Shown: piece by piece, positions 1-8,765 of the stretch
Layout of the letters: the number at the start of each line of letters is the position of its first letter
How positions within the stretch are numbered: the first letter of the stretch is position 1
Assembly (NCBI GenBank): GCA_020722065.1
Contig: DYLK01000009.1
Span: forward strand, 22,457-86,456
Source of the DNA: Melioribacter roseus
Lineage (GTDB): Bacteria; Bacteroidota; Ignavibacteria; Ignavibacteriales; Melioribacteraceae
Direction of reading: 5' to 3'
DNA: 64,000 nucleotides
Position numbers and translations under genes: made by a program
The notes under the pieces: generated by a model
What the model was told of the DNA's origin: nothing
The model's input: the letters and a program-made list of their open reading frames with translations, nothing else
The model's database searches: none

Positions 1-1
1 A

Positions 2-1390
2 GAACTTGTTGAGTTCCCACATCAAATTATTGGAATGGTACTTAATCTTGAAGAAGATAGCGTTGGCTGTGTTCTTTTTGGAGATTCTTCAAAAATTCAA
101 GAAGGCGACAAAGTAAAAAGAACACATCGTTTAGCTTCTTTTCCTGTTGGTGATAAAATGATTGGTCGAGTTGTCGATCCACTTGGACAACCAATTGATG
201 GAAAAGGGAATATTGATGGTACTGAATACAAACCAATTGAACGTAAAGCACTTGGTGTAATTGCTCGTCAGCCTGTAAAAGAACCACTTCAAACTGGTAT
301 TACTGCTGTCGATGCAATGATTCCAATTGGTCGTGGACAGAGAGAATTGATTATTGGTGACCGCCAAACTGGAAAAACAACTGTTGCGATTGATGCAATT
401 ATCAACCAAAAATACACACATTCTGATGAAGCAAAAGCTGTTGGAATAGAACCAGTATTTTGTGTTTATGTTGCAATTGGACAAAAGAATTCAACAATTG
501 CACAAGTTGTTGCTAAATTACAAGAACACGGCGCTATGGAATATACAACTGTTATTTCAGCCCCAGCATCTTCTCCAGCTCCAATGCAATACATCGCTCC
601 TTATTCTGGTGCAACTATGGGAGAATTTTTTAGAGATAGCTCAAGACACGCACTTGTTGTTTATGACGATCTTTCAAAACAAGCAGTTGCTTATCGAGAA
701 CTATCATTATTATTAAAACGCCCTCCTGGACGAGAAGCTTATCCTGGTGATGTTTTTTATTTACATTCAAGATTACTTGAACGTGCTTCAAAAATAAATG
801 ATGAATTAGGAGGAGGCTCATTAACTGCTCTTCCAATTATTGAAACACAACAAGGAGACGTTTCCGCTTATATTCCAACTAATGTAATTTCAATTACTGA
901 TGGACAAATTTATCTCGAACCAAATCTTTTTAACTCTGGTGTTCGCCCTGCAATAAATGTTGGTATTTCAGTTTCCCGAGTGGGAGGAAATGCACAAATA
1001 AAAGCAATGAAAAAAGTTGCAGGAACTTTGAAACTTGATTTAGCTCAATATCGTGAACTCGAAGCATTCGCAAAATTCGGTTCTGATTTAGATAAATCTA
1101 CCCAAAAAACCCTTGCAAAAGGTGAAAGGTTAGTTGAATTATTAAAACAAGGTCAGAATGCTCCAGTTCCAGTTGAAAAACAAGTTATTTCAATTTATGC
1201 TGGTACAAAGGGATTTTTAGAATCAATTAAAGTCTCTGATATTAAACGTTTCGAAAAAGAATTGTTGGAATATATCGAAATTAATAATACTGATATTTAC
1301 GAAGCAATTAAAAAAGAGAAAGCATTATCAGATACAACAACAGAAAAAATTAACCAAGTTTTAACAAAATTTGTAGAAAAGTTCAAGTAG
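2..1390 (+). CDS. atpA: ATP synthase F1 subunit alpha, 5' truncated by window edge
   Basis: Non-catalytic alpha subunit of the F1 head of ATP synthase on the inner face of the membrane. The reading frame is open from base 2, and the residues before the first Met ([11 protein letters not shown]) already match the alpha-subunit N-terminal barrel. The start therefore lies upstream, with perhaps 45-50 residues missing by comparison with the usual ~510. The P-loop GDRQTGKTT is encoded near 356-382, and the alpha signature SRVGGNAQ is present near base 975. atpG follows after 11 bases. atpD and atpC do not follow, which is the split arrangement known in the Chlorobi/Bacteroidetes group. Confidence 0.97.
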   Translation, partial: ELVEFPHQIIGMVLNLEEDSVGCVLFGDSSKIQEGDKVKRTHRLASFPVGDKMIGRVVDPLGQPIDGKGNIDGTEYKPIERKALGVIARQPVKEPLQTGITAVDAMIPIGRGQRELIIGDRQTGKTTVAIDAIINQKYTHSDEAKAVGIEPVFCVYVAIGQKNSTIAQVVAKLQEHGAMEYTTVISAPASSPAPMQYIAPYSGATMGEFFRDSSRHALVVYDDLSKQAVAYRELSLLLKRPPGREAYPGDVFYLHSRLLERASKINDELGGGSLTALPIIETQQGDVSAYIPTNVISITDGQIYLEPNLFNSGVRPAINVGISVSRVGGNAQIKAMKKVAGTLKLDLAQYRELEAFAKFGSDLDKSTQKTLAKGERLVELLKQGQNAPVPVEKQVISIYAGTKGFLESIKVSDIKRFEKELLEYIEINNTDIYEAIKKEKALSDTTTEKINQVLTKFVEKFK

Positions 1391-1401
1391 AATTCTAAAT
1401 T

Positions 1402-2280
1402 ATGGCAACTTTAAGAGAGATAAAACAAAGAATTAGTGGTGTAAAAAGTACACAAAAAATTACAAAAGCTATGAAAATGGTAGCTGCATCACGATTACGT
1501 CGTGCTCAGGAAAATATTATTAAAGCAAGACCTTATGCTCAAAAAATTTCTGAAGTTTTATCCGATTTAGTTTCCTCTACTTCTGATATGCAAATACCTT
1601 ATTTTAAGAAAGTAGAAAATGCAGAAAAAATAGCTATTATTGGCATTACTGCAGATAGAGGTTTGTGTGGTAGCTTTAATGTAAATATTATAAAAGCTAT
1701 AGAAAATGAAATTCAACAGAAATATTCAAATCAAAACACCGTAGGAAATGTATCCTTATTTTTAATTGGTAAAAAGGGATTTGAATATTTTAATCGACGA
1801 AATTATAAAATAGATGAAAAACATCTCGGTATATTTTCGGACTTAAAATTTGAGTTCGCAGAAAGATTTATTACAAATCTATCAAATAGATTTATAAATG
1901 CTGAATTTGATAAAGTTATTTTAATATCAAATGAATTCAAATCTGTAATGCAACAGAATCTTGTTATCAAGCAAATATTACCAATAACTTCTGTTTCAAC
2001 AGAATCTACTAAAACAGAAATTACTGATTACATTTACGAACCAGAAAAACAAAAAATATTACAAACTTTAATTCCAAGTTATTTAAACTCACAAATCTGG
2101 AAAGCACTATTGGAATCTTATGCTTCGGAGTTGGGAGCAAGAATGACTGCAATGGACCAAGCTACTGAAAATGCAAGTGAAATGATAAACGGGTTGCAAT
2201 TAAAATATAATAAAGCAAGACAAGCATCTATCACAAAAGAAATAATTGAAATTGTTTCTGGTGCAAACGCATTAAGCTAA
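1402..2280 (+). CDS. atpG: ATP synthase F1 subunit gamma
   Basis: Central rotor shaft of F1, coupling proton flow through Fo to catalysis. The 292-residue length is normal. Both conserved ends are clear: an N-terminal helix starting MATLREIKQRISGVKSTQKI, and a C-terminal helix with GARMTAMDQATENASEMI that sits in the alpha/beta ring. It follows atpA by 11 bases and is almost certainly co-transcribed with it. The next gene, ffh, is unrelated, so the F1 catalytic beta and epsilon genes must be elsewhere. Confidence 0.97.
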   Translation: MATLREIKQRISGVKSTQKITKAMKMVAASRLRRAQENIIKARPYAQKISEVLSDLVSSTSDMQIPYFKKVENAEKIAIIGITADRGLCGSFNVNIIKAIENEIQQKYSNQNTVGNVSLFLIGKKGFEYFNRRNYKIDEKHLGIFSDLKFEFAERFITNLSNRFINAEFDKVILISNEFKSVMQQNLVIKQILPITSVSTESTKTEITDYIYEPEKQKILQTLIPSYLNSQIWKALLESYASELGARMTAMDQATENASEMINGLQLKYNKARQASITKEIIEIVSGANALS

Positions 2281-2328
2281 AAGTTTGATAAATCCAATTA
2301 TTTCATTATTTTTATTACCTAATTTGAA

Positions 2329-3651
2329 ATGCTTGAAGATTTAACTCTAAAACTTGAAAATGTGTTAAAGAAAGTTACCGGACAAGGTAAACTTTCTGAA
2401 GAGAATATATCTGAAACACTTCGTGAAATTAGACGTGTTCTTTTAGATGCTGATGTTAATTATAAAGTCGCTAAAAAATTTATTGATGATGTAAAAGTTG
2501 ATGCTCTTGGGAAGGAAGTTTTAACTTCTGTTACTCCAGGTCAGCTTATTACAAAAATAATTTACGATAAGTTAACGGACTTACTCGGTGGCAATAATAA
2601 GGAATTAACATTAAACCCGACTGGAGTTACTATCATTTTGATGGTAGGTTTGCAAGGATCGGGTAAAACAACTTTTGCTGGTAAATTAGCAAAATTTTTA
2701 AAATCTAAAAAACGTAATGTTCTTTTAACTGCTGCTGATATTTACAGACCTGCTGCAATTGACCAACTTAAGATGTTGGGAAAAAGTATTGATGTTCCCG
2801 TATTTTCAATTGACGGAAGCAAAGATGCTGTAAAAATTGCTGAAGAATCACTTAAATATGCTAAAGAAAATCATCTAAACACTATTATTGTTGATACAGC
2901 GGGACGTTTACACGTTGATAAAGAATTGATGGATGAAGTTGTTAACATAAAAAAAGCAATAAATCCTACAGAAATTCTTTTCGTTGTGGATTCAATGACT
3001 GGTCAAGATGCCGTAAATTCTGCCAAATCATTTCATGATGAAGTTGATTTTGATGGAATTATTCTCTCGAAAATGGACGGAGATACTCGCGGTGGTTGTG
3101 CTTTATCAATAAAGGCAATTGTTGATAAGCCTATAAAATTTTTGAGTATTGGTGAAAAATTAGATGAAATTGAAGTTTTTTATCCTGAAAGATTAGCTTC
3201 AAGAATTCTTGGAAAAGGCGATATAATTTCGTTTGTTGAGAAAGCTCAACAACAATTTGACGAAAAAGAAGCTCAGGATCTTGAGAAAAAACTTTTAGAA
3301 AATAAGTTTGATTTGGAAGATTTTCTTAAACAAATTAAAATGATTAAAAAAATGGGTTCATTACAATCATTAATATCAATGATCCCAGGTGTTAATAAAG
3401 CTCTAAAAAATCAACAAATTGATGATAGAGAATTAGTTAAAGTTGAATCAATAATTCAATCTATGACTAAAAAAGAACGAAAAACACCAGATATTCTCAA
3501 TGGAAGCAGAAGAATGAGAATTGCTCGCGGAAGTGGTAATTCAATTCAAGATGTAAATAGATTACTAAAGCAGTTTAAAGAAATGCAAAAAATGATGAAA
3601 ATGTTAAAAACGCGCGGTGGCGCCAAAAATATACTTAAGAATTTTAGATAG
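2329..3651 (+). CDS. ffh: signal recognition particle GTPase Ffh (SRP54)
   Basis: Protein subunit of the signal recognition particle. It binds signal sequences and 4.5S RNA and docks ribosomes to FtsY at the membrane. The 440-residue protein has the N domain (about 1-90), the G domain with GLQGSGKTT (107-115), DTAGR (189-193) and SKMDGD (247-252), and a methionine-rich M domain with the RNA-binding GSRRMRIARGSG segment. A 48-base AT-rich gap separates it from atpG; I cannot identify a promoter there with confidence. rpsP follows after 31 bases, so ffh heads or belongs to the rpsP-trmD-rplS transcription unit, a common bacterial arrangement. Confidence 0.97.
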   Translation: MLEDLTLKLENVLKKVTGQGKLSEENISETLREIRRVLLDADVNYKVAKKFIDDVKVDALGKEVLTSVTPGQLITKIIYDKLTDLLGGNNKELTLNPTGVTIILMVGLQGSGKTTFAGKLAKFLKSKKRNVLLTAADIYRPAAIDQLKMLGKSIDVPVFSIDGSKDAVKIAEESLKYAKENHLNTIIVDTAGRLHVDKELMDEVVNIKKAINPTEILFVVDSMTGQDAVNSAKSFHDEVDFDGIILSKMDGDTRGGCALSIKAIVDKPIKFLSIGEKLDEIEVFYPERLASRILGKGDIISFVEKAQQQFDEKEAQDLEKKLLENKFDLEDFLKQIKMIKKMGSLQSLISMIPGVNKALKNQQIDDRELVKVESIIQSMTKKERKTPDILNGSRRMRIARGSGNSIQDVNRLLKQFKEMQKMMKMLKTRGGAKNILKNFR

Positions 3652-3682
3652 AAAATATATATAAACTAGGAGGATAGCTACT

Positions 3683-4123
3683 TTGGCTGTTAAGTTAAGA
3701 TTACGTAGAATGGGAAAGAAAAGACAACCAATTTATCAAATTGTTGCTACTGATTCTAATTCCCCAAGAGATGGTCGATTTATTGAAATTATTGGTTCTT
3801 ATAACCCAAAAACAAATCCAGCAACTATTGAAGTTAATGAAGTTAGATCACTTTATTGGTTGGGGGTTGGTGCACAACCAACTCAAACTGTTAAAAACAT
3901 TTTAAGCAAAGAAGGAATTATTCTTAAAAGAGAATTAGCAAAACGCGGTTTGACTGAAGATAAAATTACAGCTGAAATGGATAAATGGTATGCAAATCGT
4001 ACTGAAAAAATTGCTAAAATTGTTCTAAAAAAAGAAATTTCTAAAAAAGAAGAAACAAAACAACCAATAAAAGAAGAAAAATTGGAGGAAGTAACTGGCG
4101 CCACTTCCGAAGAACAAAACTAA
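3683..4123 (+). CDS. rpsP: 30S ribosomal protein S16 with charged C-terminal extension
   Basis: Assembly protein of the 30S body. The start is TTG at 3683, 9 bases after a perfect AGGAGG (3668-3673), giving MAVKLRLRRMGKKRQPIYQI, the standard S16 N-terminus. S16 is usually 75-90 residues. Here the core ends near residue 90 and a lysine/glutamate-rich tail runs to 146. Such tails occur in some Bacteroidetes/Chlorobi S16 proteins; its role is not known to me. The gene opens the rpsP-khpA-rimM-trmD-rplS run. Confidence 0.97.
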   Translation: MAVKLRLRRMGKKRQPIYQIVATDSNSPRDGRFIEIIGSYNPKTNPATIEVNEVRSLYWLGVGAQPTQTVKNILSKEGIILKRELAKRGLTEDKITAEMDKWYANRTEKIAKIVLKKEISKKEETKQPIKEEKLEEVTGATSEEQN

Positions 4124-4135
4124 TTTATTTAGTTT

Positions 4136-4162
4136 TTGTTAAAAAAGAGCGTCTTTTAACAA
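4136..4162 (+). other. hairpin between rpsP and khpA
   Basis: The arms TTGTTAAAA..AGA and TCTTTTAACAA can pair through 8 perfect base pairs (4137-4144 with 4154-4161), and more if two A residues bulge. No T-run follows, so it is not a standard terminator. It could be an RNA processing site, or it could lower expression of the downstream modification genes relative to rpsP. Function is inference. Confidence 0.4.
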
Positions 4163-4177
4163 ATTCTTGGTATTCTG

Positions 4178-4411
4178 ATGAAAGATTTTATGGAATTCGT
4201 CGTAAAGCATTTAGTTGATAGTCCTGATAACGTTAATATTGTCGAGACTAAGCAAAGTGAAAAATCGGTTATTCTAAAACTTACAGTTGCTCATGATGAT
4301 ATTGGTAAAGTTATAGGCAAACAAGGCAAAACCGCTCAATCTCTAAGAACGCTTTTAACAGCAGTTGCTGCAAAAGACGGAATTAAAGCAACATTAAATA
4401 TTGTTGATTAA
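4178..4411 (+). CDS. khpA: KH domain RNA-binding protein KhpA
   Basis: Small 77-residue single-KH RNA-binding protein of the KhpA/YlqC family, which in Gram-positive bacteria pairs with KhpB to bind RNA and affect cell division. The KH signature is IGKVIGKQGKTAQSLRTLL with the RNA-contacting GxxG loop GKQG at 47-50. The position between rpsP and rimM is the conserved location of this family. No strong ribosome binding site is visible, so translation may be weak. Confidence 0.9.
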   Translation: MKDFMEFVVKHLVDSPDNVNIVETKQSEKSVILKLTVAHDDIGKVIGKQGKTAQSLRTLLTAVAAKDGIKATLNIVD

Positions 4412-4422
4412 TTTATTGCAGT

Positions 4423-4932
4423 TTGATTGATTTATTCCTTATTGCCCAATTTATTTCTGCTTACGGTGAAAAAGGTTATCTTTCTTTAAAATCATTTTCA
4501 GATTTTGAAGAAAATTTTTTTTCTTTAGAATATGTTTTTGTTGATGTCTTTGGTGGGTTACGTAAGTTTTTCATCGAAGATGTTCTTAAGAAAAATGAAA
4601 AATTGCTTATTAAATTGAAAAATTTCAATTCAAATAAAGAAATTGAATTTCTATTTGGCAAGAATTTATATATTGAACAAACACAGACAGCAAAACTAAA
4701 AGAATCTGAATATTATATTCATGATTTAATTGATTGCAAAGTTATTTATAAAAATATGTTCTTTGGCATTGTGACTGACATCTTTGTACTAAAATCAAAC
4801 GAAGTGCTTGTTGTAAAAACTCAAGATAATCCCGAATTCCTAATCCCTTTTATCTCGGATTATATAAGCAATATTAATCTCAATCTAAAGCAGATCAATC
4901 TAATTAATTTGGAAAATCTGAATGAGAATTGA
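4423..4932 (+). CDS. rimM: 16S rRNA processing protein RimM (divergent)
   Basis: Helps mature the 3' domain of 16S rRNA by binding S19 in pre-30S particles. The 169-residue length is normal. The start is probably TTG at 4423, giving IDLFLIAQFISAYGEKGYL, which matches the RimM N-terminal barrel. The C-terminal PRC-barrel ends with FLIPFISDYISNINL, resembling the family's LIPF.pd.v...D. Overall conservation looks low and the call leans partly on position between rpsP/khpA and trmD. Its end overlaps trmD by 11 bases, implying translational coupling. Confidence 0.85.
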   Translation: MIDLFLIAQFISAYGEKGYLSLKSFSDFEENFFSLEYVFVDVFGGLRKFFIEDVLKKNEKLLIKLKNFNSNKEIEFLFGKNLYIEQTQTAKLKESEYYIHDLIDCKVIYKNMFFGIVTDIFVLKSNEVLVVKTQDNPEFLIPFISDYISNINLNLKQINLINLENLNEN

Positions 4933-5602
4933 CATTATTTCCGCCGTTCCAGATTTACTTTCTTCGCCGCTAAATACTAGTATTATTAAACGCAGCCAAG
5001 ATAAAAAACTAGTTGAAATATTTGTACACGATATTCGAGATTATGCAACTGACAAACACAAAACAATTGATGATAAGCCATTTGGCGGTGGCGCTGGAAT
5101 GTTGTTAAAACCAGAACCAATTTTCAGTTGTATCAAAAAATTGCAGAGTGAAAGAGAATATCAACATATTATTTTTACAACACCTCGTGGTAAAATTTTA
5201 GAACAAACTGATGCAAACCGATTTTCACTTGCAAAAAATATTATTATTCTTGCTGGACATTACAAAGGAATTGACGAACGAGTTATCGAAGAATTTGTAA
5301 CTGATGAAATATCTATCGGTAAATACGTACTAAGTGGTGGTGAATTACCAGCACTAATTATGGTTGATGTAATCGTAAGAATAATTCCCGGAGTGCTGAA
5401 CGACAGCGAATCGGCTTTATTAGATTCGTTTATGGATAGCGATAGAATTGAACCGCCATTTTATACACGTCCAGCAAACCTAAATGGGAAAAATGTTCCT
5501 GAAATATTATTATCTGGAAATACAAAAAAAATAAATGAATGGAAAGAAGAGCAGTCGCAATTATTAACTAAAAAATGGAAAAAAATTAATAGATTGGAGT
5601 AA
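4922..5602 (+). CDS. trmD: tRNA (guanine-37-N1)-methyltransferase TrmD
   Basis: Methylates G37 next to the anticodon using S-adenosylmethionine, preventing +1 frameshifts. The 226-residue SPOUT enzyme has [10 protein letters not shown] (51-60), GHYKGIDER (112-120) and the knot motif YVLSGGE (135-141), followed by [13 protein letters not shown]. The start lies inside the end of rimM, and rplS begins 2 bases after its stop. This is the conserved rimM-trmD-rplS order. Confidence 0.97.
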   Translation: MRIDIISAVPDLLSSPLNTSIIKRSQDKKLVEIFVHDIRDYATDKHKTIDDKPFGGGAGMLLKPEPIFSCIKKLQSEREYQHIIFTTPRGKILEQTDANRFSLAKNIIILAGHYKGIDERVIEEFVTDEISIGKYVLSGGELPALIMVDVIVRIIPGVLNDSESALLDSFMDSDRIEPPFYTRPANLNGKNVPEILLSGNTKKINEWKEEQSQLLTKKWKKINRLE

Positions 5603-5604
5603 CT

Positions 5605-5952
5605 ATGGATAGATTAACCGAAATACTAAATAATCAGAGATCAAGTGAGTTTCCACAATTCAAGTCTGGAGATAAAATAAACGTACACGTTCGAGTTGTT
5701 GAAGGAAATAAAGAAAGAATTCAGCAATATCAAGGAGACGTAATAGCAATAAAAGGTAGCGGAGCTGGAAAATCTTTTACAGTTCGTAAAGTTACTAACG
5801 GTGTTGGAGTTGAAAGAATATTCCCATTCAATTCACCAAAAATTGCTAAAATAGAATTAGTTCGTGAAGGAAAAGTTAGAAGAGCAAAACTATATTATTT
5901 ACGTAATTTATCTGGAAAAGCAGCAAGAATTAAAGATAAAAACATTCACTAA
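5605..5952 (+). CDS. rplS: 50S ribosomal protein L19
   Basis: Large-subunit protein at the 30S-50S interface. The 115-residue length is normal, with the conserved [20 protein letters not shown] and [13 protein letters not shown] segments. It is the last gene of the ffh/rpsP-rplS block, followed 20 bases after its stop by an intrinsic terminator. Confidence 0.97.
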   Translation: MDRLTEILNNQRSSEFPQFKSGDKINVHVRVVEGNKERIQQYQGDVIAIKGSGAGKSFTVRKVTNGVGVERIFPFNSPKIAKIELVREGKVRRAKLYYLRNLSGKAARIKDKNIH

Positions 5953-5972
5953 AATTATTTTGATTTTCATTT

Positions 5973-5997
5973 AAGCCTGCTAAGTCAGGCTTTTTTT
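5973..5997 (+). terminator. intrinsic terminator after rplS
   Basis: AAGCCTG (5973-5979) pairs with CAGGCTT (5986-5992) around the 6-base loop CTAAGT, and T residues continue to 5997. It closes the rpsP-rplS operon. The next start codon is only 6 bases past the T-run. Confidence 0.9.
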
Positions 5998-6003
5998 ATT
6001 GAT

Positions 6004-6753
6004 ATGATACAAATAGCAAGCTCAGATAATATTTTCACAAGATTACTTTTTTCTGCAATCACAAATTCAGAAATTAAAGTAACATTTATGCAAAACAATT
6101 CGGTACAAAAAGCTTTTTCAGAGAACTTGTATGATTTGTATTTGTTACCAAGTTTAGAAATTACACATACAAATAATCTTTTTGTTTCACAAAAAATCGG
6201 TATTGCTTTCGATGGATTTTTATCACCAGATTTCATTTATTATTCACAAAGCGAAAATCTCAAAAAGATGAATCTTATTGGAGATTATTCGATGAATGAA
6301 GTAATTCTGCCAAAAGTTGTTTTTCGTGAAGTTTTTGCTAAAGAAATTGAAATAGAAATTGAAAAAAATATTAATCCTAATGAAAATTTAATTGTTTGTG
6401 GAAATTCAAATTTTAAACAAAATAAATTTGAAAAAGGAGATAGTCTTTCTGAACTTATTTCAAACTATTTGGAAGCACCTTATCTTAAATACATATTTGT
6501 TTCAAAATCGAAAGAACCGATTGTAAAAATTAATCAATTTGCAGAAATAGTTGCTGAAATGGAATTTGACGATATAGCAAAAAATAAATATTTTCTTGAA
6601 TTTTCTGAAAACGAGCTTGATATTATTAAATCTGAGTGGAATTCAATTTATTTTAGATTAACAGATTTAGAAATAGATTCATTTGATGAATTTCGAAAAA
6701 TTCCATTTTATTACGGTTTAGTTGATGAAATGAAAGAAATAGCTTTCATTTAA
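6004..6753 (+). CDS. probable MqnA/MqnD-like protein (periplasmic-binding fold), divergent
   Basis: 249-residue protein without an assured match. The segment DLYLLPSLEIT..LFVSQKIGIAFDGFLSPDFIYYS resembles the MqnA/MqnD family of futalosine-pathway menaquinone enzymes (DVALIPS.EY...L.IVPG.GIAS.GPV.SVLLFS), and the helical C-terminus also fits. The usual N-terminal YLNT.P motif is not evident, so this may be a diverged relative with another role. The ATG sits 6 bases after the rplS terminator with no Shine-Dalgarno sequence, and no in-frame ATG, GTG or TTG lies between the rplS stop and this ATG. Expression may depend on read-through. Confidence 0.45.
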   Translation: MIQIASSDNIFTRLLFSAITNSEIKVTFMQNNSVQKAFSENLYDLYLLPSLEITHTNNLFVSQKIGIAFDGFLSPDFIYYSQSENLKKMNLIGDYSMNEVILPKVVFREVFAKEIEIEIEKNINPNENLIVCGNSNFKQNKFEKGDSLSELISNYLEAPYLKYIFVSKSKEPIVKINQFAEIVAEMEFDDIAKNKYFLEFSENELDIIKSEWNSIYFRLTDLEIDSFDEFRKIPFYYGLVDEMKEIAFI

Positions 6754-6799
6754 AAAATAATTTTAAATGGCTTGCATAATGAAAATCAATACCTTATTT

Positions 6800-6828
6800 T
6801 TGTTGCTCTTAAAATAAGATTGTAATTT
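6800..6828 (+). promoter_or_regulatory. candidate promoter of the tRNA-Tyr cluster
   Basis: TTGTTG (6800-6805), a 17-base spacer and TAATTT (6823-6828) lie 15 bases before tRNA-Tyr. The spacer and -35 are overlapped by an inverted repeat, CTTATTTT (6793-6800) and AAAATAAG (6811-6818). The match to the sigma-70 consensus is moderate. Confidence 0.35.
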
Positions 6829-6843
6829 GAAAATTTGATTATC

Positions 6844-6926
6844 GGGGAGGCGCCAAAGCTGGAGAGTTGGGGCGGACTGTAAATCCGTTGGCTAAGCCTG
6901 AGGGGGTTCGATTCCCTCCCTCCCCA
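6844..6926 (+). tRNA. tRNA-Tyr (GTA)
   Basis: 83-base class II tRNA. Acceptor arm GGGGAGG pairs with CCTCCCC, the anticodon stem CGGA/TCCG encloses loop CTGTAAA (anticodon GTA), a long variable arm is present, and the T loop is GTTCGATTC. The 3' CCA is not encoded. It is first in a Tyr-Gly-Thr series, as in many bacteria. Confidence 0.96.
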
Positions 6927-7042
6927 CAGTGTTCTTTATTTATTATCGACTTTTAATGTCGAATTAAGGTTACGCTAATACCGAATTTACGCTTTAGCGA
7001 TAAATAATCGGGAGTAATTCGAAAGACGAAATATCGATTCTC

Positions 7043-7061
7043 TTAAACTAAAAAAGTTTAA
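7043..7061 (+). other. small hairpin before tRNA-Gly
   Basis: TTAAACT (7043-7049) and AGTTTAA (7055-7061) form a 7-bp stem directly against the first base of tRNA-Gly. It may be a processing signal in the tRNA transcript. The rest of the 135-base spacer between the Tyr and Gly genes shows nothing I can name. Confidence 0.3.
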
Positions 7062-7135
7062 GCGGGAGTAACTCAGTTGGCTAGAGTCACAGCCTTCCAA
7101 GCTGTTGGTCGCGGGTTCGAGTCCCGTCTCCCGCT
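7062..7135 (+). tRNA. tRNA-Gly (TCC)
   Basis: 74-base tRNA. Acceptor GCGGGAG pairs with CTCCCGC, and the anticodon stem ACAGC/GCTGT encloses loop CTTCCAA, anticodon TCC. T arm CGGGTTCGAGTCCCG is canonical. No encoded CCA. Confidence 0.96.
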
Positions 7136-7180
7136 CAATTTCCCTTAGAATTTTCCCATTAGCAGATAATAATTTTTTAA

Positions 7181-7253
7181 GCTGACGTAGCTCAGTAGGT
7201 AGAGCACATCCTTGGTAAGGATGAGGTCACCGGTTCAATCCCGGTCGTCAGCT
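7181..7253 (+). tRNA. tRNA-Thr (GGT)
   Basis: 73-base tRNA. Acceptor GCTGACG pairs with CGTCAGC, and the anticodon stem CATCC/GGATG encloses loop TTGGTAA, anticodon GGT. T arm CCGGTTCAATCCCGG. No encoded CCA. In many bacteria a tuf gene follows this tRNA; here rpmG does. Confidence 0.96.
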
Positions 7254-7289
7254 CTACTTTAAGTTTTAATATGAAATTTTGGAGATAAA

Positions 7290-7457
7290 ATGGCAAAAGC
7301 AAAAAATGCTCGAGTTAGAATAATTCTAGAAAGTACGGAAGGTACTGGTTACAGATACACGGCAATGAAAAACAAAAGAAATCAACCTCAACGAGTTGAA
7401 CATAAAAAATATGATCCTGTAGCAAAAAAACACGTAATTTTTAAAGAAACTAAATAA
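7290..7457 (+). CDS. rpmG: 50S ribosomal protein L33 (zinc-independent)
   Basis: 55-residue L33 beginning [20 protein letters not shown] and ending [10 protein letters not shown]. It has no cysteines, so it is the zinc-free form, as expected in many Bacteroidetes/Chlorobi. The ATG at 7290 follows GGAG (7281-7284). It sits between tRNA-Thr and tRNA-Trp, upstream of secE, a position shared by L33 in many genomes. Confidence 0.95.
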   Translation: MAKAKNARVRIILESTEGTGYRYTAMKNKRNQPQRVEHKKYDPVAKKHVIFKETK

Positions 7458-7464
7458 TATTGAT

Positions 7465-7540
<76 letters not shown>

Positions 7541-7558
7541 ATTAACAAAGGTTTAAAA

Positions 7559-7741
7559 ATGATAGACAAAATAAAAAAATTTTTTAATGATGTTATTAAA
7601 GAAATGAAAAAGGTAACTTGGCCAACTAAAGCAGAGCTGCAAGAATCAACAGTTGTTGTAATTGTTGTAAGTATTCTTTTTGCATTTTTTACATACATAA
7701 TTGATATTGGATTAGTGCAAATATTAAAAGGAATATTTTAA
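7559..7741 (+). CDS. secE: preprotein translocase subunit SecE
   Basis: Essential small subunit of the SecYEG channel. The 60-residue protein has a conserved amphipathic region (VIKEMKKVTWPTKAEL) before a single membrane helix (VVVIVVSILFAFFTYIIDIG), the minimal SecE form. The ATG at 7559 is chosen because it follows AAAGG (7547-7551). A longer in-frame start at 7535 would lie inside tRNA-Trp. nusG starts on the next base after the stop. Confidence 0.95.
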   Translation: MIDKIKKFFNDVIKEMKKVTWPTKAELQESTVVVIVVSILFAFFTYIIDIGLVQILKGIF

Positions 7742-8287
7742 TTGGAAAATTCTGTTGCAAAATGGTATGTGGTTAGAACTTTTTCAGGACATGAAAATAA
7801 GGTAAAGGGTCTAATTGAATATGAGCTAGCTGATAGAGAAGATCTTAAAGACAGAATTTTTGATATTCTTGTCCCAACTGAAAAAGTCTTTGAAATAAAA
7901 GATGGTAAAAAGAAAATTAAGACTAAGAACTTCTTTCCTGGATATATTTTACTTCACGCGACGATGGATAATAAAGTATATGATTTTGTTTCAAACACTC
8001 AGTCTGTTATGGGATTTTTGGGAAATAAAAACAAACCAGTCCCTTTAACACCTGATGAAGTCAAAAGAATTGTTGGCAAACTTAAATCAGATGATGAAAC
8101 AGAACGTAATGAAACAATGTTTAGAGCGGGTGATTTTGTAAAAATTATTGATGGTCCCTTCAAAAACTTTAGTGGATATGTTGAAGAGATTAATGAAGAA
8201 AAAATGAAAATTAAAGTTATGGTTTCAATATTCGGAAGAAAAACTCCGATAGAATTAGACTTTTCACAAGCTGAATTAGAAAAATAA
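7742..8287 (+). CDS. nusG: transcription antitermination factor NusG
   Basis: Elongation factor that binds RNA polymerase and links to S10/Rho. The 181-residue protein has the NGN domain (WYVVRTFSGHENKVK...FFPGYILLH) and the C-terminal KOW domain (RAGDFVKIIDGPFKNFSGYVEEI). The start is TTG immediately after the secE stop, with AAGGA about 9 bases upstream inside secE. Conserved secE-nusG-rplK order. Confidence 0.97.
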   Translation: MENSVAKWYVVRTFSGHENKVKGLIEYELADREDLKDRIFDILVPTEKVFEIKDGKKKIKTKNFFPGYILLHATMDNKVYDFVSNTQSVMGFLGNKNKPVPLTPDEVKRIVGKLKSDDETERNETMFRAGDFVKIIDGPFKNFSGYVEEINEEKMKIKVMVSIFGRKTPIELDFSQAELEK

Positions 8288-8307
8288 AGTAAATAAAAGG
8301 TTTAACA

Positions 8308-8733
8308 ATGGCTAAAAAAATTACAGGTTATATCAAACTACAAGTTCCTGGCGGAAAAGCAAATCCATCTCCACCAATTGGACCAGCTTTAGGTCAAAAA
8401 GGTGTAAATATCATGGAATTCTGTAAACAGTTTAATGCTAAAACTTCAGACCGTGAAGGTTTGATAATTCCAGTTGTGATAACTGTTTATGCTGATAAAT
8501 CATTCACATTTATAACCAAAACTCCACCTGCGGCAGTTTTGATCAAAAAAGCAATTAACCTTCCAAAAGGCTCGGGCGAACCAAATAAAACAAAAGTTGG
8601 GAAATTGACTCAAGACCAATTAAGAGAAATTGCTGTAATGAAAATGCCAGATTTAAATGCAAACGATGTTGACCACGCTATGAGCATTATTGCAGGAACT
8701 GCAAGAAGTATGGGCGTTGTAGTTGAAGGATAA
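8308..8733 (+). CDS. rplK: 50S ribosomal protein L11
   Basis: Forms the GTPase-associated centre with 23S rRNA; binds thiostrepton and L7/L12 stalk factors. The 141-residue protein has the proline-rich N-terminal [20 protein letters not shown] and the C-terminal RNA-binding segment ending [16 protein letters not shown]. It follows nusG by 20 bases and is part of the rplKAJL-rpoBC unit. Confidence 0.98.
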   Translation: MAKKITGYIKLQVPGGKANPSPPIGPALGQKGVNIMEFCKQFNAKTSDREGLIIPVVITVYADKSFTFITKTPPAAVLIKKAINLPKGSGEPNKTKVGKLTQDQLREIAVMKMPDLNANDVDHAMSIIAGTARSMGVVVEG

Positions 8734-8765
8734 ATTAGATAAAAATAAAATTTTGGTAAGATAAT

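Noticed and set aside
5980..6003. Upstream extension of the MqnA-like gene through the rplS terminator
   Set aside because: The frame is open back to the rplS stop but offers no ATG, GTG or TTG, so ATG 6004 is kept.
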